From: DATNFP01 sp035606335
GTDB lineage: Bacteria > Bacteroidota > Bacteroidia > Chitinophagales > Chitinophagaceae
Assembly (NCBI GenBank): GCA_035606335.1
Contig: DATNFP010000125.1
Location: forward strand, 1 to 28,886
Length of the DNA: 28,886 nt
Direction of reading: 5' to 3'
Position numbers and translations under genes: made by a program. The notes under the pieces are model-generated. The model worked only from the letters and a program-made list of their open reading frames with translations, did no database searches and had not been told where the DNA came from. Below, piece after piece: positions 1 through 7,859 of the stretch; within the stretch, counting starts at the first letter, position 1; every line of letters begins with the position of its first letter.

Positions 1-2
1 GC

Positions 3-470
3 TTATGGGAAGCTTATGAGGTGTTACAAAAATTGGTTAGTAAAGGAAAGGAAGTTGCAAAGGATGCCGCGCTGGATGAGCAGGTAAGTAAGTTGTGCCG
101 GGAATGTGACGAGTTTATGAATGATGATTTTAATACAGCAAAGGTCATCGCTAACTTATTCGAACTGGCTCCTATTATAAATAGTATTAAAGGCGGACAA
201 ATAGCAGACGATGCACTATCTGCAGATACCTTTAAATTATTACAGCAAACCTTCAAAACATATCTTGAAGATGTGCTGGGTATGAAGGCATTACAGGTAG
301 AGCAAAATAATAAGCTTGATAAAGTGCTTTCCTTGCTAATAGAAATAAGAAAGGATGCGCGTACCAGGAAAGATTTTACAACTTCAGACCAGATACGGAA
401 CAAGCTGGCAGAAGCTGGCGTATTGCTAAAAGATGAGAAAGACGGTAGCATTTCGTATACCGTCGAATAA
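3..470 (+). CDS. cysS: Cysteinyl-tRNA synthetase, C-terminal part
   Basis: Partial gene; its 5' part lies before the window. The 155 visible residues match the end of class I cysteinyl-tRNA synthetase, which charges tRNA-Cys in the cytoplasm. The segment FMNDDFNTAKVIANLFEL is the typical start of the helical DALR anticodon-binding region, where DDFNT is characteristic of CysS. The tail RKDFTTSDQIRNKLAEAGV is the usual CysS C-terminal motif (short form: R.x.KDF..SD.IR..L...GI). The KMSKS and HIGH catalytic motifs would be upstream and cannot be checked. The ABC exporter gene follows on the same strand after 65 bases. Identity rests on remembered family motifs and is strong. Confidence 0.93.
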   Translation, partial: LWEAYEVLQKLVSKGKEVAKDAALDEQVSKLCRECDEFMNDDFNTAKVIANLFELAPIINSIKGGQIADDALSADTFKLLQQTFKTYLEDVLGMKALQVEQNNKLDKVLSLLIEIRKDARTRKDFTTSDQIRNKLAEAGVLLKDEKDGSISYTVE

Positions 471-535
471 ATAAGTCGTTAAATGAGGAGTGCTTTTAGA
501 GTGTTCCACCGTGCGATTTAAGAATCAGAAATTTT

Positions 536-2341
536 ATGAAGAAAATATCAAGGTTATTACGTTACCTGGGTGAGTATAAGATACAGATAGCGTTGTATTT
601 TATTACCAATTTGCTTGGAGTCATTTTTGCTATCTTTTCATTTTCCATGTTAGCTCCTGTGCTTCAACTATTATTTGGAGGAAGCGGACAAACACAAATC
701 AAGCATGATGGTAATCCGGTAACTGAAATAAATAATTTCCTAATCACTTATATATTGCATGGAGATAAGTTAAGGGCGCTTACCTATGTAGTAGCCATTG
801 TAATTATTGCTACTATATTGAAAAATCTTTTTCTCTATATCTCTGTTTATATCCTTAATCCTTTACGCAATGCTGTCTTGCGACGCTTGAGAAATGAACT
901 ATTTACCAAAACACTTTCTTTACCTATCGGTTTTTTTACGGAAGAGAAGAAAGGCGACCTGATATCGCGGATGACGAACGACATTAACGAGGTAGAGCTA
1001 TCTATCATGTCGGTGCTCGAGGTCTTTATCCGGGAGCCAATAACCATTATCCTGGTTCTGGGCTATATGCTATCTATCAGTATCCATCTTACGTTATTTC
1101 TCTTATTGTTTCTTCCCATTTCTGGTTATATAATAGGACGAGTGGGGAAATCGCTCAAAAAACCATCCGGCGAAGCGCAAGAGCAATTAGGATTGATGCT
1201 TGGGGTAATAGATGAGACATTAGTGGGCATGCGTGTGGTGAAAGCATTTAATGCTGAAAAACACCAACACTCGCGCTTTATGCGCATTAATAATGTTCTT
1301 TACCGCATCCGTAATAAAATTGCCGCACGCAGAGAATTGGGCTCCCCTCTTTCTGAAACATTGGGAGTCATCGTTGTAAGCGTCATACTTTGGTATGGTG
1401 GTAAACTGATATTTTCAGGACATTCATCTTTAACAGGGCCCTGGTTTATCGTATATATAGGATTGTTCTACCAACTAATAAATCCATTAAAAAATTTATC
1501 AGCAGCATTTTACAATGTGCAAAAGGGTACTGCAGCGATTGATCGTATAGAACATTTGCTGAATGTAGAAAATAACCTCACGGAAATTCCTAATGCCAAA
1601 TCGATAAAGACATTCAACAATGTCATAGAATTAAAAAATGTCACGTTTGCTTACGGAGATAAACCAATTTTAAAAGGCATTGACCTGACAATAGAAAAAG
1701 GTAAAACAGTTGCATTAGTAGGTGCATCAGGTGCAGGTAAATCTACATTAGTAGATCTCATACCTCGTTTTCACGATGTAACAGACGGTGCAATTTTAAT
1801 AGATGGCGTAGATATACGTGAATATAAGCTGGATGATCTGCGCAGGCTAATGGGTGTAGTAAGCCAGGATCCCATTTTATTCAATGATACCATTTATAAC
1901 AATATAACATTAGGCACCGGTGGTGCTGATCAGCAAAGAGTAGAGGAAGCTGCCCGCATTGCACATGCTCATGATTTTATCATACAGAAAAGTGATGGCT
2001 ACCAGACCACAGTTGGAGACAGGGGCAGTAAATTGAGCGGCGGAGAACGCCAGCGTGTCACTATTGCGAGGGCTGTATTAAAAAATCCCCCCATTCTTAT
2101 TCTTGATGAAGCAACATCTTCGCTGGATACGCAAAGTGAACGCATAGTACAAGATGCTATTAATAAACTAATGCAAAACCGTACGTGTATAGTCATTGCG
2201 CACAGATTATCTACAGTGCAACATGCGGATGAAATAGTAGTGCTTGAAAAAGGCCGGGTGGTGGAGCGTGGAACGCATGCCTGCCTTATCGAAAAAAATG
2301 GCATTTATAAACGACTTGTGGAATTGCAACAGGTGAAATAG
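536..2341 (+). CDS. MsbA-like ABC exporter, fused permease and ATPase
   Basis: A 601-residue half-transporter of the lipid/multidrug exporter type. Residues 1-340 carry about six membrane segments (ABC type 1 exporter fold). The ATPase domain follows, with Walker A GASGAGKST at 396-404 (Lys402), the signature LSGGE at 500-504, Walker B ending in Asp524-Glu525 and the switch histidine at 556. All catalytic residues are present. Size and order (membrane domain first) fit MsbA, LmrA or related exporters that work as homodimers in the inner membrane; the substrate (lipid A core or another lipid/drug) cannot be told from sequence. It starts 65 bases after cysS and ends 33 bases before galE, so cotranscription with cysS is possible; galE appears to have its own promoter inside the end of this gene. 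Confidence 0.9.
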   Translation: MKKISRLLRYLGEYKIQIALYFITNLLGVIFAIFSFSMLAPVLQLLFGGSGQTQIKHDGNPVTEINNFLITYILHGDKLRALTYVVAIVIIATILKNLFLYISVYILNPLRNAVLRRLRNELFTKTLSLPIGFFTEEKKGDLISRMTNDINEVELSIMSVLEVFIREPITIILVLGYMLSISIHLTLFLLLFLPISGYIIGRVGKSLKKPSGEAQEQLGLMLGVIDETLVGMRVVKAFNAEKHQHSRFMRINNVLYRIRNKIAARRELGSPLSETLGVIVVSVILWYGGKLIFSGHSSLTGPWFIVYIGLFYQLINPLKNLSAAFYNVQKGTAAIDRIEHLLNVENNLTEIPNAKSIKTFNNVIELKNVTFAYGDKPILKGIDLTIEKGKTVALVGASGAGKSTLVDLIPRFHDVTDGAILIDGVDIREYKLDDLRRLMGVVSQDPILFNDTIYNNITLGTGGADQQRVEEAARIAHAHDFIIQKSDGYQTTVGDRGSKLSGGERQRVTIARAVLKNPPILILDEATSSLDTQSERIVQDAINKLMQNRTCIVIAHRLSTVQHADEIVVLEKGRVVERGTHACLIEKNGIYKRLVELQQVK

Positions 2342-2355
2342 TTACGGTATATTTG
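2324..2355 (+). promoter_or_regulatory. Bacteroidota-type promoter for galE
   Basis: TATATTTG at 2348-2355 is a perfect match to the Bacteroidota -7 consensus TAnnTTTG. TTG at 2324-2326 sits 21 bases upstream, in the range expected for the -33 element. The predicted start of transcription is about 10 bases downstream, 10-12 bases before the galE ATG at 2375. Found by consensus reading only. Confidence 0.5.
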
Positions 2356-2374
2356 CAATATATAATGGTGATAA

Positions 2375-3415
2375 ATGAATAAAATTCTCGTAACAGGCGG
2401 TTGTGGTTATATCGGCGGCCATACAATTGTTGACCTGGTAGAAAATGGTTTTGACGTTATTTCAGTGGACGATCTTTCATTCGGCTCATTGCGTATGCTT
2501 CAGGGTATCGAAAAGATAGTAGGCCGTCCTATCAAGAATTACAAGGTGAATCTTTGCGATCTGGGAGATACGGAAGCTATTTTTATTGAAAACCCTGATA
2601 TCGTGGGCATAATACATTTTGCAGCCTTTAAGTCTGTACCCGAGTCTGTAAAACAACCATTGCTATATTTCAGAAATAACATCAATTCGCTGGTAAATAT
2701 TTTACAATGCGCGCAGGAATATGAAGTAAACAATCTCGTTTTTTCTTCTTCATGTTCCGTTTATGGCAATGCGAAAGAATTGCCTGTGGTAGAAACGGCT
2801 CCTCTCGCAGAACCTGAATCACCTTATGCAAGGACAAAACAAATGGGAGAAGCTATATGTCGGGATTTTACAAGAATAAACAGAGGTTTTAATGCCATAT
2901 TGCTTCGCTATTTTAATCCTGTAGGCGCTCATCCATCTGCTATCATTGGTGAATTACAGGAGAAGCCTGAAAACCTGGTACCGGTAATTACTCAAACCGC
3001 TATCGGCAAGAGAAGAGAAATGGATGTGTTTGGTAGCGATTATCCTACCCGCGATGGCTCATGCGTTCGCGATTATATCCATGTAATGGATATTGCCAAT
3101 GCTCATACAAAGGCATTGCAGTATACCCTTAATGGAAAAAACAAAGAAAGATGTGAGGTATTTAATTTAGGTACCGGCGAAGGTGTTACAGTATTAGAGC
3201 TTATACAATCTTTTGAAAAGGTATCGGGCCAAAAACTTAATTACACGCTTGGCCCACGCAGACCAGGTGATGTAGTGGAAGTATATGCCAATAATAATAA
3301 AGCACGTAGTGTCCTTAACTGGGAAACAAAATATGATATTGATCAAATGATGGATACCGCATGGCGCTGGGAACTGGCGATGAAGCGAGAGGAAGAAAAG
3401 ATACGCCTGAATTAA
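2375..3415 (+). CDS. galE: UDP-glucose 4-epimerase
   Basis: A 346-residue extended short-chain dehydrogenase that interconverts UDP-glucose and UDP-galactose, supplying galactose units for envelope polysaccharide or galactose catabolism. The NAD-binding motif GGCGYIGG is at residues 8-15. The catalytic pair is Tyr151-x3-Lys155 (YARTK), preceded by the SSSCSVYG strand that holds the catalytic serine. The GalE-typical tract RYFNPVGAHPS and the C-terminal RRPGDVVEVYA are present. Length is normal for GalE (about 340). It is preceded by its own promoter-like element and followed directly by a strong terminator. UDP-GlcNAc/GalNAc specificity cannot be excluded. Confidence 0.95.
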   Translation: MNKILVTGGCGYIGGHTIVDLVENGFDVISVDDLSFGSLRMLQGIEKIVGRPIKNYKVNLCDLGDTEAIFIENPDIVGIIHFAAFKSVPESVKQPLLYFRNNINSLVNILQCAQEYEVNNLVFSSSCSVYGNAKELPVVETAPLAEPESPYARTKQMGEAICRDFTRINRGFNAILLRYFNPVGAHPSAIIGELQEKPENLVPVITQTAIGKRREMDVFGSDYPTRDGSCVRDYIHVMDIANAHTKALQYTLNGKNKERCEVFNLGTGEGVTVLELIQSFEKVSGQKLNYTLGPRRPGDVVEVYANNNKARSVLNWETKYDIDQMMDTAWRWELAMKREEEKIRLN

Positions 3416-3450
3416 AAAAATTAAGCCTGCACGTTGTGCAGGCTTTTTTA
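3416..3450. terminator. Bidirectional intrinsic terminator
   Basis: Perfect 10-bp stem, AAGCCTGCAC (3423-3432) with GTGCAGGCTT (3436-3445), and a 3-base loop. It is flanked by T6 on the right and A7 on the left, so it can end both galE (+) and the convergent esterase gene (-), which stops at 3468. Confidence 0.88.
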
Positions 3451-3467
3451 TAACTAACTATTTTTCT

Positions 3468-4808
3468 TTAAGGGAATATCACTCCGTTATACTGGCTTAC
3501 ATTCGCCATGGGTACACTTGCTCCATACTTGCTATTAATCGCATCGAGTATATGATTAGCAACGATAGCATATCCACGCGGAGTAAGATGCACGCCATCT
3601 AATGAGAAAACGCCACCTGTAACAAACTTCGCATTGAATCTTATACCGTCAAATGAGATACCGGATTGCAACGTTCCAAGGAAAGAGTTCATATCCACGA
3701 GTGCTAAATTGTGTTTGGTTGCAGCAGTAGCAATGATCTGGTTGAATTGAGTAGTATAAGTTTTTACGTTGTTGATCTCTGTTTCATCAAGCACAAAAGA
3801 TGCAGGTATAGGCTTAATGCTGCCCCATCCTCCGCATGTGAGTGAATCCTGAGGCACGGTGAGTAATATTAATTCATCATTTTTTATCTGTCTGAAACCA
3901 AAAGGAGAGGTCGTGTCTTGAATTACAAAGTTGTTAGCACCTGCAGCAAACTTAACACCACCTGCACCTCCATAAGCTGCGTTCAGCGAATCCGCCTGTC
4001 CTTTGCGAAGTGTTAATCCATTAGGAGGAATAGTAGTGAAAAATGGAATGGTTGTTACATCAGGAATGTTGATCAGAGCGCCCTTTGCGCCATGCGCTGT
4101 CAATGAATCAATAACAGTTTCATAGTTATTCTGGAACAATGGTGCAGCAGTGATATCGTTTGGCAATGGGAAACCCGGAGGAGCAACAGCACCTGAACCA
4201 CCACTTGTAGCATAACCTAATACATCATTAGAGCCAAGCCAGCAAGTGAAAAATGTTGCATTTATTTTTAAAGCTTCATCCAATGGCCTTTCTGTTGTAG
4301 GACTGCTATAAAAACGATATGCATACGGAGCACCACCAAGTGCATAAGCAACAAATGCATAACCGGGAAGCAAATAATCTGCCACCCTGATACCGGGAAC
4401 ACCAACGTTATTATATGGACCGGATATTGAAATATTAGTAAGACTGCCTGCGGTATCAAACACAGGACCGGGATATGGTATAGGAGATAATGATCGCACA
4501 CCAGTGCAGGAAGTAGTTAATGCCAAAACCAACTTTGGACTTGGATAACCAGACTCACCAGGCATCAATGGCTGCTTAAAGCTACCACCGCCTACCATTT
4601 TGAATTGTTCCGAAAGTCTTTCAGGATAAGAATTTTCCTGACCGGTACGATAAAGGCTGTTATCAGCATATCCGGCTGTAAGCGAATTACCTACTGCCAC
4701 ATACCGTGAGAAATCAGCAGACCCTTTTGTGGGGGTATTTGTTTTTAGATTTGGTTTGCATGCTGCCAGCAAACACAATGCTGAACCTATGATATATATC
4801 TTCTTCAT
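3468..4808 (-). CDS. SGNH/GDSL-family esterase lipoprotein
   Basis: A 446-residue predicted lipoprotein: a hydrophobic leader ending in LLAAC, with Cys17 as the lipid-bearing residue. SGNH hydrolase blocks are present: block I GNSLTAGY with nucleophile Ser42, block II Gly around 136-139 (VGVPG), block III GSND with Asn194, and block V DGVH with Asp404 and His407. It should hydrolyse lipid or acyl esters at the cell envelope; the substrate is unknown. It is longer than minimal GDSL enzymes because of inserts between blocks. The start lies 22 bases after the FadL-type transporter gene on the same strand, so the two very likely form one operon, suggesting ester cleavage coupled to uptake of hydrophobic products. 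Confidence 0.88.
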   Translation of the reverse strand: MKKIYIIGSALCLLAACKPNLKTNTPTKGSADFSRYVAVGNSLTAGYADNSLYRTGQENSYPERLSEQFKMVGGGSFKQPLMPGESGYPSPKLVLALTTSCTGVRSLSPIPYPGPVFDTAGSLTNISISGPYNNVGVPGIRVADYLLPGYAFVAYALGGAPYAYRFYSSPTTERPLDEALKINATFFTCWLGSNDVLGYATSGGSGAVAPPGFPLPNDITAAPLFQNNYETVIDSLTAHGAKGALINIPDVTTIPFFTTIPPNGLTLRKGQADSLNAAYGGAGGVKFAAGANNFVIQDTTSPFGFRQIKNDELILLTVPQDSLTCGGWGSIKPIPASFVLDETEINNVKTYTTQFNQIIATAATKHNLALVDMNSFLGTLQSGISFDGIRFNAKFVTGGVFSLDGVHLTPRGYAIVANHILDAINSKYGASVPMANVSQYNGVIFP

Positions 4809-4830
4809 TTTTTCTTTTTTGTTTTAAGGA

Positions 4831-6066
4831 TTAGAAAGTGTAGGATACTCCAATTCCCGGTGTAGCTGCTTTTGTCTGATACTGACCATTGAATCCTGCA
4901 TAGTCATAGCTGGCATTGCGCTTTGCAAATTGTGTGTATTCAAAAGCTGCCATAATAGTAAGCTTCCTGATAGGATTGTAAGATAAACCACAGCTTAATA
5001 CCAAACGGTTAGCATCCGGAAGATCTGGAGGAACTACTCCATCAGGCACCGGTGTAGGATCGTAAGCAGCACCTGCCATTACAGCAAGCGTGTTTTTGAT
5101 AAGCTCATAATTTCCTCCTACTCGTATTGCCAATGCATTTTTATATTGGCGTGGCAAATGTGTATCCTGCAATTCGCTTGTATGTGTCGAATAATTGAAG
5201 TCGAGGCTATCGAAGCTATGCCATCCTACAAATTCAAGGTCGGCCTGTAGCATCAACCTGTCAATCGGTTTGAAACCTACACCTGCTGATATTACCTGTG
5301 GCAAAGGAACCGATGTAGAGAAATTAGTATTAGGGAACATATTTTCAAGTGACATCGGAACCGTAAAGTCAGCATTGCCGCTCTTTACTTTCATTTTCAC
5401 TTCTGATCTGTATGTAAGTCCTAACTGTACTTTGTCAGACAATTTAACATGCAAACCCACATTAAAACCAAACCCATTTGCATTTCCCTTCAGCTCTCCT
5501 TCTCCTATATTGCCTGCCTGGTCCTGAACAGGTATTGCCTGCCTGAAATCAACAGAGCCAAAGCCATAGATAAGTCCAACACCTACAGAGAACATATCAT
5601 TGATACGATAGCTGCCTGTTGGCTGCACAAACACGCTTTGCAGGTTTATTTTTTGTATCACATACTTTCCTGCCCAATCATCACCCCAGTTAAAGCCACT
5701 GCCAAAAGGAGTATACACGCCAATACCTACACCCCATTTGCTTCCTTTTTTAATAGGTCCTCCTGCGTAAACATTAAAAGTTGTGAATGTTTGTGGTTGC
5801 GAGTAAATAGAATAGTTACCTGTGGGCAACTCAGTATATTCTGCTCTCGCATCAATAAGTTGCACGCCTCCGTAAACCTGTATGCCATCAAGCATTGACA
5901 GTCCGCCGGGGTTATAAAAAATAGTAGAAGCATCCCAGGGGACTGCTGTACCGGTACCGCCCATAGCAAGTTGTCGTAATCCTTGCAGGTTTAGCTGGAA
6001 GCCGGCACCGAAAGTAGTTGCTGCAAATAGCAATAAAGGTAGTGTTAGTAATGTGTATCTTTTCAT
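4831..6066 (-). CDS. OmpP1/FadL-family outer-membrane transporter
   Basis: A 411-residue protein with a cleavable signal peptide (about residues 1-20, ending TTFG/A). The mature start AGFQLNLQGLRQLAMGG, followed by the NPGGL motif, is diagnostic of the FadL/OmpP1/TodX family, whose 14-strand barrels pass long-chain fatty acids and other hydrophobic compounds through the outer membrane. The C-terminus ends in aromatic Phe (GVSYTF), as expected for a BAM-inserted barrel. It is the first gene of a two-gene operon with the SGNH esterase lipoprotein. No clear TAnnTTTG promoter was found in the 110 bases upstream. The exact cargo cannot be read from the sequence. Confidence 0.92.
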   Translation of the reverse strand: MKRYTLLTLPLLLFAATTFGAGFQLNLQGLRQLAMGGTGTAVPWDASTIFYNPGGLSMLDGIQVYGGVQLIDARAEYTELPTGNYSIYSQPQTFTTFNVYAGGPIKKGSKWGVGIGVYTPFGSGFNWGDDWAGKYVIQKINLQSVFVQPTGSYRINDMFSVGVGLIYGFGSVDFRQAIPVQDQAGNIGEGELKGNANGFGFNVGLHVKLSDKVQLGLTYRSEVKMKVKSGNADFTVPMSLENMFPNTNFSTSVPLPQVISAGVGFKPIDRLMLQADLEFVGWHSFDSLDFNYSTHTSELQDTHLPRQYKNALAIRVGGNYELIKNTLAVMAGAAYDPTPVPDGVVPPDLPDANRLVLSCGLSYNPIRKLTIMAAFEYTQFAKRNASYDYAGFNGQYQTKAATPGIGVSYTF

Positions 6067-6176
6067 ACAAAGTTGTTTAAGTGGTATGTGCCTCTGATTG
6101 GGAAATCGCGAATTAAGGTAATGTTATTATTAGTAAAATCCAATTATCACAGAACACATATTGGGGATTAAAATTA

Positions 6177-6869
6177 TTATGCTATTCCGATAGTTGCAAT
6201 ACTGACTTTTACACCCGGCACTGAAAGGATGGCAAGTGCTGCAGATTCGAGCGTGGCACCTGTGGTAAGGACATCGTCGATTAAAAGGATGTGTTTATTT
6301 TTTAAGAGATATGATGAGCCAACTTCAAAAGCATCTTTCATGTTCTCCAGTCGTTCCCCCCTCGACTTTTTGGTCTGACTATCTGTATGCCTTTTTCGTA
6401 ATAACGCCTTGCTAACGACCGGGATATTCAAAATACTGCTAATTCCTTCAGCAATCAATTCACTCTGGTTATAGCCTCTTATTGCTTCTTTTTTATGGTG
6501 TAACGGTACAGGGATTATTGCGTCAATTTCGGAAACCCAGTTTACCTGTTGGAGATCATGCGCCAATTGCCTGCCCAGGTAAATTCCTATCTGCTTTTTA
6601 TTAGCATATTTTAATCCGTGCAATAAGTGCTGTAACAGTCCTTCATTAGTAAAATAGGCGAACGAGGTGGCATACGAGAAAGGGACGCGACCGGCAAAAC
6701 GCATAGCTGTTTCATTTTCGGCTATGGTATGATATTCTGTTCGGGCAAGCTGTAAATAGCAACCAACACACAATATATCTTCCGAGGCAGATAATGGAGT
6801 ATTGCAACCTTCGCACAAACGAGGATAGAAAAGATGAACAAGGCCGTGAGCAATTTCTTTCAGAAGCAT
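6177..6869 (-). CDS. ComF-family phosphoribosyltransferase
   Basis: Chosen as 230 residues from the ATG at 6869; the frame extends 13 more codons to a TTG at 6908, but that extension is not ComF-like and the ATG gives the usual ComF length. A zinc-finger-like N-terminus has CxxC pairs at Cys19/Cys22 and Cys34/Cys37. The type I phosphoribosyltransferase PRPP loop ILLIDDVLTTGAT is at 194-206, and the ComF hallmark PVPLHHKKEAIRGYNQSELI lies around 120-139. ComF proteins act with the DNA-uptake machinery in naturally competent bacteria, handling incoming single strands; the enzymatic role is not settled. No other competence genes are in the window. It diverges from the YqaE-like gene across 81 bases. 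Confidence 0.9.
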   Translation of the reverse strand: MLLKEIAHGLVHLFYPRLCEGCNTPLSASEDILCVGCYLQLARTEYHTIAENETAMRFAGRVPFSYATSFAYFTNEGLLQHLLHGLKYANKKQIGIYLGRQLAHDLQQVNWVSEIDAIIPVPLHHKKEAIRGYNQSELIAEGISSILNIPVVSKALLRKRHTDSQTKKSRGERLENMKDAFEVGSSYLLKNKHILLIDDVLTTGATLESAALAILSVPGVKVSIATIGIA

Positions 6870-6950
6870 TGGCTCTGGAGGTGATTTGCTATTTTTAAAA
6901 TAAAACAATATAGCTGTAGTTTACTTATTTTTACAATAATTCTTATAGTT

Positions 6951-7148
6951 ATGACATTGATAGCGATCTTACTTCCATGGCTTTCCTTTTTGTTAAGAGG
7001 CAGGATACTGAAGGGAATTTTGTGCCTGATACTGCAAATTACATTGCTGGGCTGGATACCTGCTGCTGTATGGGCTGTGCTGGATCTGCAAAATGCAAGG
7101 GCAGACAGGAGAACAAGACGCGTAGTAAGAGCTATGAGACATGCATAA
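6951..7148 (+). CDS. YqaE/Pmp3-like small membrane protein
   Basis: A 65-residue protein with two closely spaced hydrophobic segments, ILLPWLSFLL and GILCLILQITLLGWIPAAVWAVL, and a basic C-terminal tail (ARADRRTRR). The ILLP...LTLLGWIP pattern is that of the YqaE/Pmp3 (stress-response proteolipid) family, whose usual length is 50-65. Members sit in the cytoplasmic membrane and have been linked to membrane potential and stress, but the molecular role is unclear. It stops at 7148; the A-run directly after it belongs to a terminator for the opposite strand. Family assignment is from memory of the motif and fairly sure. Confidence 0.75.
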   Translation: MTLIAILLPWLSFLLRGRILKGILCLILQITLLGWIPAAVWAVLDLQNARADRRTRRVVRAMRHA

Positions 7149-7176
7149 AAAAAAGCGGAGCTATGAAAATAGCCCC
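7147..7176 (-). terminator. Intrinsic terminator for the 7323-7667 gene
   Basis: Read on the minus strand: a hairpin (7157-7176; 7 pairs around one mismatch, 4-base loop) followed by a run of eight T (A8 at 7147-7154 on the plus strand). It lies about 150 bases downstream of the minus gene ending at 7323 and overlaps the stop codon of the convergent YqaE-like gene. Confidence 0.7.
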
Positions 7177-7322
7177 ACTACATTCGGAACGCGCTTAACA
7201 ATCATTCTAATCCAATCTTAGCAACTTAAATATTTGTTTTCAAGGCAGCAGAATCTATAGTGTCCTTCAATTAGCACAACTTAGATAAACCAATTTATAA
7301 AAGGTTTAATCGTATTTTATAT

Positions 7323-7667
7323 TTAAATGGCCGTAGCCTGAGATTCAGTATTACCACGCATTTGCCAATGGCCGCACATTTTTCCCTTAAATTCTGCTCT
7401 TTGTTCGGGAGTCATGTTATGCCATTTGTTCCACATATGCGCTCTCCAATGATGATGACCAAAATGGCGTCTGCCACGGAAACCACTAAATAATAGTTTT
7501 GAAAGCACCAGTATTCCCATAGCCTGCCAGAACGTAATAGCTCCTACATGTATTATTGCAGGCAATATGCCGTTCCATAATAACATTACTGCACCGCTGA
7601 AGGCAAACAAACCGGCAGTGGCTATTAATATGATGAGTGGTATGCGCCTTCTCCAATTTCTTTTCAT
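7323..7667 (-). CDS. Histidine-rich small membrane protein, function unknown
   Basis: 114 residues. After a basic N-terminus (MKRNWRRR) come two hydrophobic segments, about 9-31 and 33-58, then a hydrophilic tail very rich in His, Trp and Arg (HFGHHHWRAHMWNKWHNM) and ending with MTPEQRAEFKGKMCGHW. The MTPEQR.EF motif recalls the LTPEQ segment of periplasmic CpxP/Spy-type proteins, but no homology is claimed. The tail could bind metal; this is inference from composition. Similar two-segment proteins occur in other Bacteroidota as far as I recall, without known function. A -7-like promoter element lies 35 bases upstream and a terminator downstream, so it is probably monocistronic. Confidence 0.7.
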   Translation of the reverse strand: MKRNWRRRIPLIILIATAGLFAFSGAVMLLWNGILPAIIHVGAITFWQAMGILVLSKLLFSGFRGRRHFGHHHWRAHMWNKWHNMTPEQRAEFKGKMCGHWQMRGNTESQATAI

Positions 7668-7701
7668 AGCTTTTAATATTTGTTGTTTTAAAATTCTATA
7701 T

Positions 7702-7709
7702 CAAAGCTA
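7702..7709 (-). promoter_or_regulatory. -7-like element upstream of the histidine-rich protein gene
   Basis: CAAAGCTA on the plus strand reads TAGCTTTG on the minus strand, a perfect TAnnTTTG match 35 bases upstream of the ATG at 7667. No convincing -33 TTTG was found, so confidence is limited. Confidence 0.35.
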
Positions 7710-7859
7710 TAACGGATATAAGCCCCGGTAAATACCTTTTCGGTAACGGGGATAAATTTGGCGGTAAATGGAAGAGAATGAACGAAATTTGGCAATATGC
7801 CAATTTGGTAATTAAATGGGCGTGGAGTTATAGCAATATATATGTAGATCTTAACCTCT

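Noticed and set aside
14..451. Minus-strand open frame (145 codons) opposite cysS
   Set aside because: Serine-rich product typical of an antisense shadow; cysS motifs are unambiguous.
5449..5898. Plus-strand open frame (149 codons) inside the FadL gene
   Set aside because: Antisense shadow of a clear FadL coding sequence with signal peptide and barrel features.
6870..6908. N-terminal extension of the ComF protein to a TTG start
   Set aside because: The extra 13 residues are not ComF-like and an ATG at 6869 gives the usual length.
7722..7751. Hairpin CCCCGGTA...TAACGGGG as a terminator or riboswitch
   Set aside because: Only five contiguous pairs plus a mismatch, no T-run, and no known riboswitch pattern.
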